DNA of 64,000 nt from Epinephelus fuscoguttatus (taxonomy: Eukaryota; Chordata; Actinopteri; Perciformes; Serranidae). The notes beneath the pieces were generated by a model, which saw nothing but the letters and a program-made list of their open reading frames with translations, was not told the DNA's origin and made no database searches. Position numbers and translations under genes: made by a program. The stretch's first letter is position 1, and the number at the start of each line of letters is the position of its first letter. Shown here one piece after another: positions 44,255 through 56,163 of this stretch. The DNA is taken from assembly GCF_011397635.1 (NCBI RefSeq), contig NC_064767.1, positions 781,001 through 845,000 on the forward strand, given 5' to 3'.

Positions 44255-44860
44255 GCTGTGTCCTCTGGTCCTGGTCCTGGTCCTGGTCCAGGTCCTGATT
44301 CAGGTCCAGCCCCTGGTGCAGTTCTGGTTCTGGTTTTGGTCAAGCTCCTGGTCTAGTTCTGGTCCTGGTTTGGTCCTGGTCCAGCTCCTGGTTCTGATCC
44401 TGGTCCTAACCCAGATCTAGTTCTGGTCCTGGTCTCGTTCAGGTCCTGGTCCTGGTCCAGCTCCTGGTTCTGATCCTGGTCCTAACCCAGATCTAGTTCT
44501 GGTCCTGGTCTCGTTCAGGTCCTGGTCCTGGTCCAGCTCCCATTCTGATTCTGGTCCTGGCCCTGATCCAGCTCCTGATCCTTGAACTGGTCCAGCTCCT
44601 GATCTAATTCTGGTCCAGCTCCTGGTCCTTGCCCTGGACCAAATCCAGCTCCTGGCCTTTGTTCTGGTCCCAATTCTGGTCCTGGTCCTGGTCCTGGCTC
44701 TGGCCCTTGTCCTGGTCCAGCCCCTGCTCTAGTTCGGGCTCTGGTCTTGGTTCTGATCTAGTTCTGGTCCTGGTCCTTGGTCTGGCCCTGATTCTGTTTT
44801 GGTCCTGGTCCAGCTCCAGGTCTTATTCTGGCCATGATCCTGGTCCTGGTCCAGAGCTTG
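44255..44860. repeat. Diverged CTGGTCCTGGTCCAGCTC minisatellite
   Basis: Irregular repeats of GGTCCTGGTCCAGCTCCTGG and TCTGGTCCTGGT words with a base period of about 6 bp. A local exact duplication of about 75 bp is visible (44388-44460 compared with 44461-44533). It lies downstream of lrrc73, possibly in its transcribed tail. Confidence 0.85.
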
Positions 44861-45079
44861 TTACAGACCTGTATGATTTCTGGTTAAAAGCTCACAGCAG
44901 CATTATTGTTATGACTCATCATTAACTTAAAGAACGTAGAACCGACCACACAGAGTGGACCGAGTGGACCGGGCCGGCTGGTCCTTCAGTGAATCCACTG
45001 ACTGTAACAAACTGAACTCTTCACAGAGTATTTTTATGTTATAAGTCTTTGACTCTGAGTGGGCATAGAGGAAACACTG

Positions 45080-45570
45080 AGGTCCCGTCCACACGGAGAC
45101 ACGCATTTATGAAAACAGATATTTTCCTCAACGTTTTGGCATCTTGTCCACGAACACTTTCAGGTCACTGAAACAGATTTTGAAATCTCCTCCGAAGGAG
45201 CAGCCTTTATCGCCACCCACTGGTCCGTTGAGCGCCTGGAATATTCCTGTGTTTTAGTGTGGACGGACATATTTTGGAAAACAAAGGTCGTATGGACGGA
45301 GTTGTTCTGAATGGAGAGGAAAATATTAAAAATATACGTGTATATACATGTGAACGGGACATTAAACGTGTGGTTTTACATGTTTAGCTGAAGTTCTAGA
45401 AATATTTGTGTATATGTATTCAGACATTTTCTAAATCAGTTTTTAGACTGATTTTCTTTAAAGGACCAGTTCACCATTTAGATAAATCCTGATCGTTAAC
45501 GCACTCTGTACAGTGAACTTGAAGCTACAGCTGGTTAGCTTAGCTTAGCATAAAGACTGGAAACAGTTAG
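45080..45570. repeat. Dispersed fish repeat fragments
   Basis: 45080-45300 has CCGTCCACACGGAGAC near the left and TGTGGACGGAC near the right, resembling a decayed DNA element with inverted ends. 45440-45570 contains AAAGGACCAGTTCACCATTT and CAGCTGGTTAGCTTAGCTTA. The latter word recurs at 53770, so it is interspersed. Confidence 0.5.
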
Positions 45571-46939
45571 CCTGGCTGCGCCCAAAGTTTGATCTCTCAG
45601 AGTCACGTCGTGGGTTCATAGAAAGTTAAAGGTGACTGTTTTTTAATTAACGCTGATGAATTGAGACAAAGGAAATCAATCTGAAAACTGATCAGTAATT
45701 TGGATATTGATCAGCAGTGTGTGACGTTACAGAGTTTAAATTTAAGCAGCTGCAAGGACCTTTCGTATGGTGTTGACGTTGGTGCCCCCTGTGGACAGAA
45801 GTGGTACTCCACTTCAAGATGGAAAGACACAGTATCATCCCACTGCAGAACTGGAGAGCCGCCGTAGACGTGCACATGTGCGAGCTTGAGAGGGTGGGGT
45901 ATCTGTCAATCATTTTTAATGTGGCCAATCAGAGGCTCACAATCCTGCCAGTCAAAAACTTATCAGTTTTTAATTCAGCGAATCACTTCACAGTAGTGGG
46001 AGGAGTTAACATTTCAAACAGCTAGCTATGCTAGCGCTAGCTAGTGTCTGCAAATCAACTCCCCGATCATAATGGAATATAGTTAATTCAACCACTGCTC
46101 TTTTTAGAAGGACCACTGTGAGAAAATGTGTTCTTTGTTTAAACTATCGGACGATACACTAACTATAAATTATACTTAGCTAGCTAGGGCTAACGTGCCC
46201 TTTAGCTGAAAAGTTGTCTATTTTGACCTCAAAATGTTGATTAAAAACTTTGCTGTTCCAAGTCATAGTATCAAAAGATAGCAACGTTTTTTTTTATCAA
46301 CATGTTAAAGTGTAAACTTTTCAGCGAGCTAACGCTGCAGCCAGAAACAAACATATGATCCATCGTCTGCTTGATCATCTAAACACAGAACACGTTTGCT
46401 TGGAGCGGTCCTCTTAAAATGAACTGTGGCGAAAGTTACTATATTCTGTAATGATCCATGCTTGCAAGCTAGGTAGTAGAAAGGTTTTCTATTTCTGCTT
46501 TACACAAGTAACTGTGATTGCACGGCTAACTTTATTTTTAAAACAACAATCTAAAATATGTATTTAACAATCTCCGTCTGTACAACATAAAACTGAGAGT
46601 CGTCTCTCCGGCTCTGCAGGTGGATGTTTCTCCAAAGATGTGACTTATTTTAATCTTTTAAAGGCAGCAGTTTGCAGGTTGCAGTGACGAGGTTGTGTTT
46701 TTGTGGCTGTGACAGATTAATATCTGTAACATGACGTACATAGATTCATATTGTGATGTTTGTATTAATACATTTTGTATCTGATAAACAGATATTACAG
46801 ACCTGTGTCGGAGGCAGAGGCTGACTCAGGACTAGTTTTAAATCTGTTCTGTCCCGTGCATTCGATCCTGATCCAGAATCAGCCACAACCACAAAATATA
46901 ACGTCACAATAAACAAAACTATAAAATAGGGAAAGATTG

Positions 46940-48452
46940 TGCATTTGAAATTAGCGTCAGAGCCAGAGTTTGGAGTCAGTTCTGTTAGAGTCACGTCACA
47001 CTGTAACCCATCGTATCTTTATTGTTTCACCTTTGACTGAAAAATCCTCCCACCAGATTACAAAATTTGTGTTTCAAATCACACACTGCTGTTCTGCATT
47101 TACAGGAAGTGACGACGGTGGAGGATTATCAGGTTCTGCCCATTGGTCCGACAGCCCATTGTCCCGAAATCTTCATGATGCTCAATCATGTTGTAACTAA
47201 GATATCCGCTGGAAAAAATATGTTTTTCACGGAACATTTAATGAGTTATTACCTATTACAGACACCACTAACGGCTAAGAAATAGTAATGTTTGTTCAAT
47301 CATTGTGTTTATAGACTTTACAAACATCGGATTAGTCTAAACGGTGATACAGTGATGTGAAAATGTGATATATAGGCTATATATAGAGCTAAAAGCTCTG
47401 CTGGTTTTCTACCCGGAAGTATTTGTAAACAACAAGGCGATTCCCTCTATAGTCCGGCCGGACGGATGAGTCATGGCCTTGTAAAAGATTATGTTTGTTT
47501 CTTTTATTTGGCGAGAATGTGTCGGCGCAAACGCGACAAACATCCACTAACTTTGACGGCGTTTTCTGCGAGCACGGCTGAGTCATTTTGTACCGCTACA
47601 CGTGTTTCTAGTCGGACTATGTTTATGAGCACAAGAGTTCAGCGAGCCACCGAAGGACCACCCTGCAGATTTACTATTGGTTCTGCAACGTAGGGAGTTT
47701 TTTAAACTCTGAAATTGTATCCGCCCATCTAAACACAAAATCAGGGAGAAAGTCATCAGTCTTTAGTTAAGCAAAGCATCTAAAGACTGACTTCTAGCAT
47801 TTGCATTGCGTTGAGTCATCCCACGTTCATCTGAACCGTACACGTTGGATTTCTATCACACAAAGATGTAACAGAAACCGAGAGAAGAAAAATGTTACAG
47901 CCTCTCAAACTTAATCACTGTCACGACTTGTGTGTATGCTTGCTAATAATATAGGCTAATGTTGGAAGGCTAAAGTTAGTGTGAATGTAAATAACTGAGG
48001 CAAACTGTGAGGTTTGGTGGATATTTACCAAACTCAGTCCCGTCAGAATAATAATCAGAGACATTAATATATATTTGACAACAAGTCGAACCTGCCCTGT
48101 ACGTGTCTGTATCACGATGTAATGTTAGCTAACGTGGACCCAACAGGAACTCAGATGCGGCTGACGGACAGATCTGTGATCAGTTTGTTGACCAATAAGG
48201 AAAACAAACGATGAAAAATGTCGACATCAGTAATGTTTATTTATTTGTTTATTTTATCAACAGGGACAGTAAACAGCTACTTAGGTGCACCTTAGGTGCT
48301 ATAAGCTAATTTTCATCTGTAGTCTGTGTTTTAATCTGGTTGAAGGATTTTTGATTCAAAGGTGAAACAACAAAGATCTGATGGGTTACAGTTTGATTTA
48401 ACTCTTAGAGAACTGACACCAAACTGTGGCTCTGACGCAGAATTCAAACACT
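46940..48452. mobile_element. DNA element with ~115-bp terminal inverted repeats
   Basis: Left 46943-47062 and right about 48330-48449 are inverted copies: GCGTCAGAGCCAGAGTTTGG with GTAACCCATC, and GTTTCACCTTTGA in the left arm have counterparts reversed in the right arm. The interior is about 1.27 kb. A minus-strand frame 47586-47389 has VCRVCADTFSPNKRNKHNLL with CxxC...H spacing and RPDYRGNRLVVYKYFR. It may be a remnant zinc-finger-like transposon protein. No clean target duplication was identified. Part of the interior recurs at 52029-52180. Confidence 0.7.
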
Positions 48453-48755
48453 GTCACTGACGTCATGACCTTTACTTCTTTTATAGTTTTGTTGCTAGCG
48501 CACAACTCACTGTCAAACAAATTTCCTAAAAAAGGCGTATGCCACTTCCCATGCAAAAGTTGTGATCTATCAAAACAAACTTTGACATGTCAGCGTCACA
48601 CTGAGACTTCTTGTAGCTGCTTTAACGGTGTGAAAACATGCAGACTCTAAACGTGTCATTCTTTAACCCTACAGACTCCAGCCCCCAGATGGTCTTGCTG
48701 ACATCAGGTCTAGGTGAGAGCTTATTGGCTGAGACTGAGATGTGACCCCTCCCAC

Positions 48756-48957
48756 TCGCACACCCACACACACACCCACACACACACGCACACACACGCA
48801 CACACACTTCCTGTTAAACCTTCACTTTGTTTGGTTTGAATGTTTGTTTCTCTGCACTGCACTTCTCTGTCAGATCACCTGATGGCTAACAGCCAATCAC
48901 ATGCTCTGCATGGTTTGATGTAGCACCTGTCTATACACACACACGCACACACACACA
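48756..48957. repeat. CA-rich microsatellites
   Basis: Runs of CACACA and CACACG at about 48756-48806 and 48933-48957. No gene nearby is supported. Confidence 0.85.
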
Positions 48958-49144
48958 CATACAGATGAGTGGCAGCACAAAACGTTATTAACACACACCA
49001 AGTGTCTTACAGACAGACAGGTGTTAGTTCAGTGTGTTTCTGATGAATGTAGTTCTGCTCTGTTGGTTCCTTCTGCTGCTCTGATGTCACAATTATTAAA
49101 CTGTTTACAGCTTCGTAACCACGACGACTCTGACTCTTCTTTCC

Positions 49145-49337
49145 TCTGCAAGCTAGCACACAGCTAACACACTGCTAACACACAGCTAACACACCGCTAA
49201 CACACTGCTAACATACAGCTAACACACCGCTAACACACAGCTAACACACCGCTAACACACCGCTAACACACTGCTAACACACAGCTAACTCATAGCTAAC
49301 ACACTGCTAACACACAGCTAACTCACTAACACACTGT
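49145..49337. repeat. 11-bp GCTAACACACA array
   Basis: About 16 units of GCTAACACACN, with N mostly A, T or C. It is interrupted at its right side by the hAT MITE; related GTTACCACACAGCTAAC units continue after the insertion at 50009-50075. Confidence 0.92.
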
Positions 49338-49345
49338 TACCACAC

Positions 49346-50000
49346 TAGGGCTGTCAGAATGAACTTCGCTATTCTAAAACAATTCGAATTATTGAAAAAA
49401 TAAGCATATTCGAAGTTGGAAACTAAGGTTTGAATATTTGGAGAAAAAAAAATGGCGCTCTACCGTGCATTAAGAGATGTTTTATGAGGAAAATACATGA
49501 CTGTCAGAGAAGCCTCGTTTACAAACGGACCTACAATCCATCTCCTCTCTCTCTCTTCTCAGCGGAGGGTGACCTGTCAGCCCTGCACTGACAGTGACAG
49601 GGCACATCTCTTTGATCCGAAGTGACACAGAGCGTTTGCTCATGCTTCGGGGTCGTTCAATAGAGTAATTGCAAATAAATATTGTTTTAATGTGTAATTA
49701 TTGAAATGTTCACAAGGGCTTTCATAAATTCCTACAATGTTGCAGCACTGCCGCCTTTGCAGGTTAAAAGTTAATGACAGCAACTTGAAGTGAGGAGGAG
49801 CAACACGTCAAGCTGGAGATGCTCACTTTTGCATGTGATGCAAAATATTAAAATAACGTCATTATAACACAAAAAATATAAAAATGTGGTAGGCATAGGC
49901 TATAGCCTGTACCAAGGAAAAAATTGAATATTATTCGAATTTTTAACATAAAAAACATTAAAAATTCAAATCTGATTTTGGGGGAAGATTGACAGCCCAA
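49346..50000. mobile_element. Non-autonomous hAT element with 8-bp target duplication
   Basis: Ends are TAGGGCTGTCA and the complement of TTGGGCTGTCA. Direct repeats TACCACAC flank it at 49338-49345 and 50001-50008. The interior has AT-rich subterminal ATTCGAAT words on both sides and no transposase. It is inserted within the 11-bp array. Confidence 0.92.
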
Positions 50001-50748
50001 TACCACACTGTTACCACACAGCTAACACTGTTACCACACAGCTAACACTGTTACCACACAGCTAGTGGTGCTAACATACAGTGTTTCTCAAATCACATAC
50101 TCCTGTACTAAACACTTCATATTTAGAGTGCACGTGTGTTCACACTGCAAAATACAGGAAAATGCAGTGTATTACTGACACCCACAAAACGGTCCAAAAG
50201 TTGAGTGTGGAATGATGAACACTTCTCACTCTCATCAGTCGCCATCTTTGTGACGTAGCAAACGTCTCAAGTTTTGACATGGCGGCTGGGGACAGCAAGG
50301 AGCCTGTTAGTTCTACATGGTTTTTGCACTAAGTGCCAAAACCGGGGTTGCCAACTCTCATGCATTCACCTTCCATCTCACGGTCTCACTCTGCCCAACC
50401 AATTCTCATGCCAGCGATGAACACTGGAAAAAAAGGCTGGCAGCTGAGTATTTTAAATTTATTTCAAACAGCTGGCGCGTCGGGTGGGCGGAGTTGAAGT
50501 TTGCAGCCAGACTTCAGAGAGGGGAGAGGAGAGGGGCAGACTCTGCTTGACGCGTACCGGTTGAGTGAAATGGAGTGTAGCCAAATGTTTCTGCGGAAAA
50601 CTGCTCTCTGATTGGTGTGCAATCCATATTTGCACTTTGATTGGGCAGCTCTAGTCTCACAGTACGCCGACTACGCTGTCCTGTTGTGATCTGAATCAAT
50701 CGCACCAAGGAGACGTGTGCTGCTGGGCGGTGCTGCTGTGTGTTAACT

Positions 50749-50811
50749 ATGTTCAGCAAACCAGACAGCAAGAAGCAAAAAACCTTGCACAGTTTCTTCC
50801 GAACAAACCAT
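50749..50811 (+). other. Orphan first-exon-like ORF with PIP-box-like motif
   Basis: ATG at 50749 opens MFSKPDSKKQKTLHSFFRTN and runs to CAT|gtaagt, a strong donor at 50812. QKTLHSFF fits the PCNA-interacting PIP-box consensus (Q-x-x-L-x-x-F-F) and follows a basic stretch. Upstream GGTTGCCAACTCTCATGC words resemble the leader of fish hAT-derived genes whose proteins also start with a QKTLxxFF-like segment. No downstream exon was found to 52000. It is probably a relic transposase first exon. Confidence 0.35.
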
Positions 50812-51109
50812 GTAAGTTGAGTAATGCTGTTGCCTGTAGATGATGTTCGCTAAATGATGACTAATTAATAGATATATCAAGTTAAGCTAGTTAACAAGAA
50901 TACTAATGTTATTGTTACCTCATTCTCAGAACCCATCGGCTGCATTCAGCGTCTGACTTCCGGCAGACGGGACCGCCAGTGTTACTTGAATAAGTAAACA
51001 CTGACCAACGGGACCAGACTGGCCGACCCGTATGCTCTCACTCAGTGGATGGATGATGTCACAGGAAGCCAATCTTACAAAGGAGGACCACACTTGTTAG
51101 TTTTGCTAT

Positions 51110-51296
51110 GGAAGCTAACGTTAGCTAATGTGCCCTGAAAAGCTAACATTATGGGAAAATCCAATATTTGCTTTCCTATTGCAGCTAATGTTAGTTAACG
51201 TGCTAAAAAGTTAGCATTGCAGAAAAGTCCAATATTTGTTTTGCTATCCACCTTATTTTCAAACACGGAAGTAAATAGTGATCAACTTCCGTGTTT
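51110..51296. repeat. Tandem ~70-bp duplication and a 12-bp hairpin
   Basis: Two diverged copies of a segment with GCTAACGTTAGCTAATGTG and AAAATCCAATATTTG occur at about 51108-51176 and 51177-51246. They are followed by a perfect inverted repeat AAACACGGAAGT (51261-51272) and ACTTCCGTGTTT (51285-51296). Confidence 0.75.
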
Positions 51297-51899
51297 TTGT
51301 GCGTGACTTACAGTCAGTCGTTTTCCCTTACCAAAGCTAACGGTGCAAGCTAATTTTTTTCAATTTTCAGTTGTTTATGTTAGTCAATCAGTTAGTTAGT
51401 TAGTCTGTGTATTTTATATAGATAACTGTGCCCACGTTTCCATTATCTGGTAATTGCCGGTAAAAATAATTCCCTCTAAACGCGAATAAATCACACGTCA
51501 ATCATAAACTATGAACCAAAAAAGCACAATCTATCCCGAGTGAGACAAACTGCTTGATCCCCGTCTCCAGTGTACCAGCAGAGAACCTGCAGAACCGAAT
51601 CAGCGAAAAAACACACCGGGCTACACAGCCTCTCTACCTGAGCAGCTGAAGCTGCGGCTCGCACCCTCGACACACAGACGGTGCTTCTGCATGCCAGCCA
51701 CACGTGTGCTCAACTGTGAGAAATAAATATGTGAGGTGTACGCTGCTTTTCTATCTTTTTTCCTTTTCTTTCTTTCTTTCTGTCAGCGACATACACTCCT
51801 AACACAGGACGGGTTGTTTTAATTGACTGAGTTGATCATTAAGCCACAGTGATGCGCGGATTGGTTCTGATAGCACCTGAATCAGCATGTACGCATCAA

Positions 51900-52190
51900 C
51901 CATCCAGCCGTTACAACATGATTGAGCTAGCAAAGCAGTTTTGTGTTGCTAACAGCACAACAACATCAGGACGTCATCTGTTAAAAGCCTCCCGTTGTCG
52001 GATACGACATGAAACTACTCCAGTTAGCTCAATCATGTTGTAACTAAGACATCCGCTGGAAAAAATATTTTTTTCACAGACCGTTTATTGAGTTATTACA
52101 GACACCGCTAACGGCTAACAGCTAACAGCTAATGGTTAGCCTAGCTAATCTACGATAACCATTGTGTTTATAGACTTTACAATATATATA
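51900..52190. repeat. Second copy of the 47181-47340 element, with inverted flank
   Basis: GCTCAATCATGTTGTAACTA, ATCCGCTGGAAAAAATA and TTTATAGACTTTACAA occur in the same order at 47181-47340 and 52029-52180. The first word also occurs inverted at about 51909-51927, giving an 18-bp inverted repeat around 51909-52043. Confidence 0.75.
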
Positions 52191-54541
52191 CAATACAATA
52201 CAATATATTATATATATAGCTAAACTCAGCAAGGTAAACAACATGATTCCCATTTACACAGAGGTGCTGGACCGGAAGTATCACACAAAAAAATGGAAGC
52301 TGGCTGCGTTCTGTTTTGCCTCCGTGTTTCCGTGAAAAATGAGGTGAATAGAAGCTAACATTAGCTGATGTGTTAAAGAGCTAATGTTACGGGGACAACA
52401 ACAACTGCAGCCGGCTCAAACGTGATTGGTCAATATCATGCGGACTACAAACAGCCTACAACCGGAAACCAGGGCTCTTCCTCTCTGCTTCTGGAGGCAA
52501 GATCTCCGGGGTTTGCCTACAGACTCTACATTCACTGAAAGCGCGGTCTTCTTTCCAAGAGCAATTGGGAAATAAAACATGGAACACACCACCTGTTATA
52601 GCTCAAACAGGATCATGTGATCATACCTCTGTCATCTCTGACAGCTGTCTCAAAGCAACCGAGCACGACAGCAATTAGCTGGCCTTGCTCCGTTAAAATA
52701 CCTTTAACATGGCCTGAGCAGCTTAAGGTAACATCTGCTCCTTCTAAAGATGATTTATGATTTATGATGACTTATTAAGAGACACTAACACATTCAGCAA
52801 ACATTTAACATAACTCAGTATTAACTGTAGCTCCATGTAAAGTGAATAAATGTGATGTTTCCAGCTGGTCCTCCACTCGTCTGCGTTGATGACGCTGTTT
52901 ACACGTTGTTGTTTTTTTATTCTGATTTATTAAAAACTGTTCTGAGTGAAACATGATGCTAGCAGGCTTTAGCAGACTTCAGTCATAGTAATAAAAAGTA
53001 GTGGTAAAAGAAATAACATCAGTAACATTCTCAGCTTTAATGACTAAATATATAATTCAAGGTATGTTGCTGAGTTTATTTTATAAGGAGCAATTTTCTA
53101 ATGTAGGTTGAGATGAAGTCAGACGGGAAAGGACAGGGATATCACGCACTGACGTTGAGTGACGCACCTGTCAGTGTACGTGTCACTGTCTTCGCTATGT
53201 CTCGTCAAACTCTTGTGGTATTATTTCTCATGTCAACGGTAACCATGGCAACAGGAACAATCCCTTTTTGTCCTGGTCACATGTTCAACACAGAGTTGCT
53301 GAAGACAAACATGTAGCTCAGACTGGTTGTTGGTCTTCACAGACACAGACAGTGCAACAGCTACCAGAGCCCCACAGAGACATTTTAGAAAATGCTGAGT
53401 TAACGTTAGTTAAATATTTGTTAAATATAAACTGAACTCAAATGACTTTGGAAAAGAACCAGCGTTGGCGGTTAGCCACCAGGAGTAGCCACTGGGGCTA
53501 ACTAGCTGAATGCTACCTCTGCTGTCTCACAGGAAGTCCCGCCCATTATTATTTCTACAGTCGTGCCCTCAGGAATAAGGTGGATAGAGTCCAGGATGAA
53601 AAATGCTGATGTCACCTTTAATACAGTGAAGACGGGGACAGACAGCTCAGTGACAGATGGATTTATGTGTGTTAGCTTGTTCCAGAGTTTAATGACAGAG
53701 ACTCTGAGGTCAGAGTTCATGTTTGCAACACAGAGAATAAAAAACATTTGTTTTGTTACCATGACGACCAGTAGCTGGTTAGCTTAGCTTAGCATAAAGA
53801 CTGGAGACTGTCCAAAGGGAACGACCTCTGGAGGTCACTGACCAACATGTTGGTTTAGAGTGAGAACGTTCATGTGTTGATGAACGCATCACTTCCTGTC
53901 TCTGAGCTGATGACAGTCACAGCAGCAGATAATAAATTAACTCTTTATAAGCTGGTCCAGGTTATTATACGAGTCTGTAGAGTTAAACACTGTCAGTAAA
54001 GTTCATTCAATTTGTTTCAAACAACAAGGTGTGTAAAACATTCTGTCCATCTGATCACACACACCTGTGTCTGTCTCCAGGTGACTCCAGGTGACTCCAG
54101 GTGTCTCTAGGAGTTTATCACATGAATTTCAGAACTACAGAAATACATCACTGAGTTCACTCTTCAGTCTCCAGGTTTTTACAGGTGTCTCAAGGAGTCT
54201 CAAGGTGTTTCAGGTGTTTCCAGGTGTATTAAACAGCAGCACAAAGCCTTCAGTGTCTCCTGTGTGATGTCTGATAAAAGTCCTCAAGTGATGTCTTTTG
54301 AGTCAGCGTCTGGGGGGCGGAGTCAGAGTGGAGTGACACCTTAGCTGCTGCAAGTGCACTGTGGGTGATGTAGGCTGCTGCAGACAGAGTTGCACTGTGG
54401 GTGATGTAGGCGTCAGGTTCTGACTGTGGAATAAATAGAGGATCTCTGGTTGTTGTTTGTGTCACATGATGAATGTAACATACATGTTGATGATGTCGCA
54501 CATGAACAGTTCAGGCTCCTCCCCCTCTGTGTTTGTTTTCT
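52191..54541. other. Intergenic DNA, no supported gene
   Basis: Contains a copy of the AGCTGGTTAGCTTAGCTTAG dispersed word near 53770 and AGGTGTCTCCAGGTG-like words at 54060-54230. No exon with a recognisable protein was found. The part next to 54541 may be the dlk2 3' UTR. Confidence 0.45.
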
Positions 54542-56163
54542 CTAAATGACGTCAGTGTTTAGTTTCTTCTTCTCTGGTTCTGCTACGTTCAGGAAGCTGA
54601 TCTGACACTCTGGCTCATCCTGTCGCGCTTGCCGGCCACTCTTCTGTCCTCGCTGCTGTGATGATGATGATGATGATGTGAGTGGCCAGAAGGGGGCGTG
54701 GCCACAGTCCCTGCAGTGACCCTGCAGAACAAGGGCGGCGGTCAGCACCACCACGCCCAGCGTCACCCCTGCCAGCACCAGCAAGACAATAAGCTGGACA
54801 TCCGACAGGCCGCCACCGCCGCTGCGCTCACTCACTGTCACCTTTAACAGCCTGTCGCCATGATGACTGCCGTTCCTGCTACCAGTGGTGTTGCTCCTCT
54901 GGGCCTTAGCCCCACCTCCTCCTCCTCCCTCCCACCCCAGCGTCGTCCAGCTCGGCTCATGGCTCCTTGGTGGCGTCTCGCAGGTGGCCCCGGTGTAGCC
55001 GAGTCGGCAGACGCAGTGGAAGCCTCCAGCGCGGTCCAGGCAGCGTCCGGCGTTGAGGCAGGGCCGGCTGGCGCAGTCGTCCAGGTTGACAGTGCAGAAG
55101 CGCCCAGTGAAGCCGTCGGGGCAGATGCAGGAGAAACGGTTGACGCCGTCCAGGCAGGTGGCGCCATTGGCACATGGCTTCATCAGGCAGTCGTCCACGT
55201 CAGTCTCACAGCGCGGCCCTGTGAAGCCCACCAGGCAGCGACACACCAACTCCGCCGCAAAGCCGTCAGCGTCCTCACACAGACCACCATTCTTACAGGG
55301 AGACCTGGAGACAAAACACACAAATAAGAAACGTGTTCACACTGATCATGTGACGGCGCCGAGGGTTAATAACGAGCCTCTCTGACCTCCTCTGGTGACA
55401 CGGGCCGGTCTTCAGCTGACAGTCTCGGCCATGGAAACCCTCAGGACACAGACAGCTGTATTCACCGCTGTCCTCCATTACACAGGTCGCTCCATTCTGA
55501 CATGGCTGCCGCTCCGAGCACGCCATCAGGTCTGAAACATCAAACATGAAACATCCCCTCACCTGTTGGCCCAAAACGTTTCCACCTCTGACCCATACAG
55601 TAAACAATGCTAACCTTTGTCACAGAAACGCCCCGCCCAGCCCGCCGCACAGCTGCACTGCCACGGCTGCTCGCAGGAACCATGAAGACAGCCAGGCATT
55701 GGCACACAGCGCTCACAGCGCTCGCCGTCCCAACCAGGGTCACATCTGTGGACACAGAGACGGACAGAGACACGTTATGATGCTCTGCAATGTCTCCACT
55801 TCCTGCCGGAGGATCCGGATGTTTTTCCAAACCAGGTGAGAAAAATAATCCCTCCAGAATGTTCTGGGTCTCCGACCAGCTGGACGCACCTGAAGAACCT
55901 CTGCAGGGAGGAGTATCCTGATGTAGGTTAGGGTTAGGAAAGTTACGTACATATGTAAGGTTACATAGATTAGGTTCAAGAAAGTAAAGGTCCATACTTC
56001 ACGTAAAGTTACGTAGATCAAGGTTAGGAAAGGAATGTCATGTATTTAACAGTGGATTATTGATCAGCTGGTTATTGATGAGTGGATTATTGATAGACGT
56101 CTCACCTGCAGACTCCGTTCTCGTCACAGCGACTGTTGGTGACATTACAGCTGCAGTCACTTC
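54542..56163 (-). CDS. dlk2: Delta-like non-canonical Notch ligand 2 (5' exon missing)
   Basis: Minus-strand coding exons: 56163-56106, 55745-55615, 55531-55387 and 55304-54542 (stop TAG 54544-54542). Phases join to 364 aa. Six EGF-type modules follow: CDPGWDGERC, CVPMPGCLHGSCEQPWQCSC, QPCQNGATC...GFHGRDC, SPCKNGGLC...CLVGFTGPRC, DDCLMKPCANGATCLDGVNR and DDCASRPCLNAGRC. A Ser/Gly linker precedes the transmembrane helix VQLIVLLVLAGVTLGVVVLT and a cytosolic tail ending LNTDVI. Module order and GFHGRDC, CLVGF, DDCLM, DDCASRPC match DLK2 rather than canonical Delta ligands; no DSL domain is seen. DLK proteins act at the cell surface and modulate Notch signalling and differentiation. The signal-peptide exon upstream of 56163 was not identified within the window. 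Confidence 0.94.

Noticed and set aside
54844..55327. Plus- and minus-strand ORFs of 109-155 codons overlapping dlk2
   Set aside because: They are shadows of the GC-rich dlk2 EGF exons in other frames.
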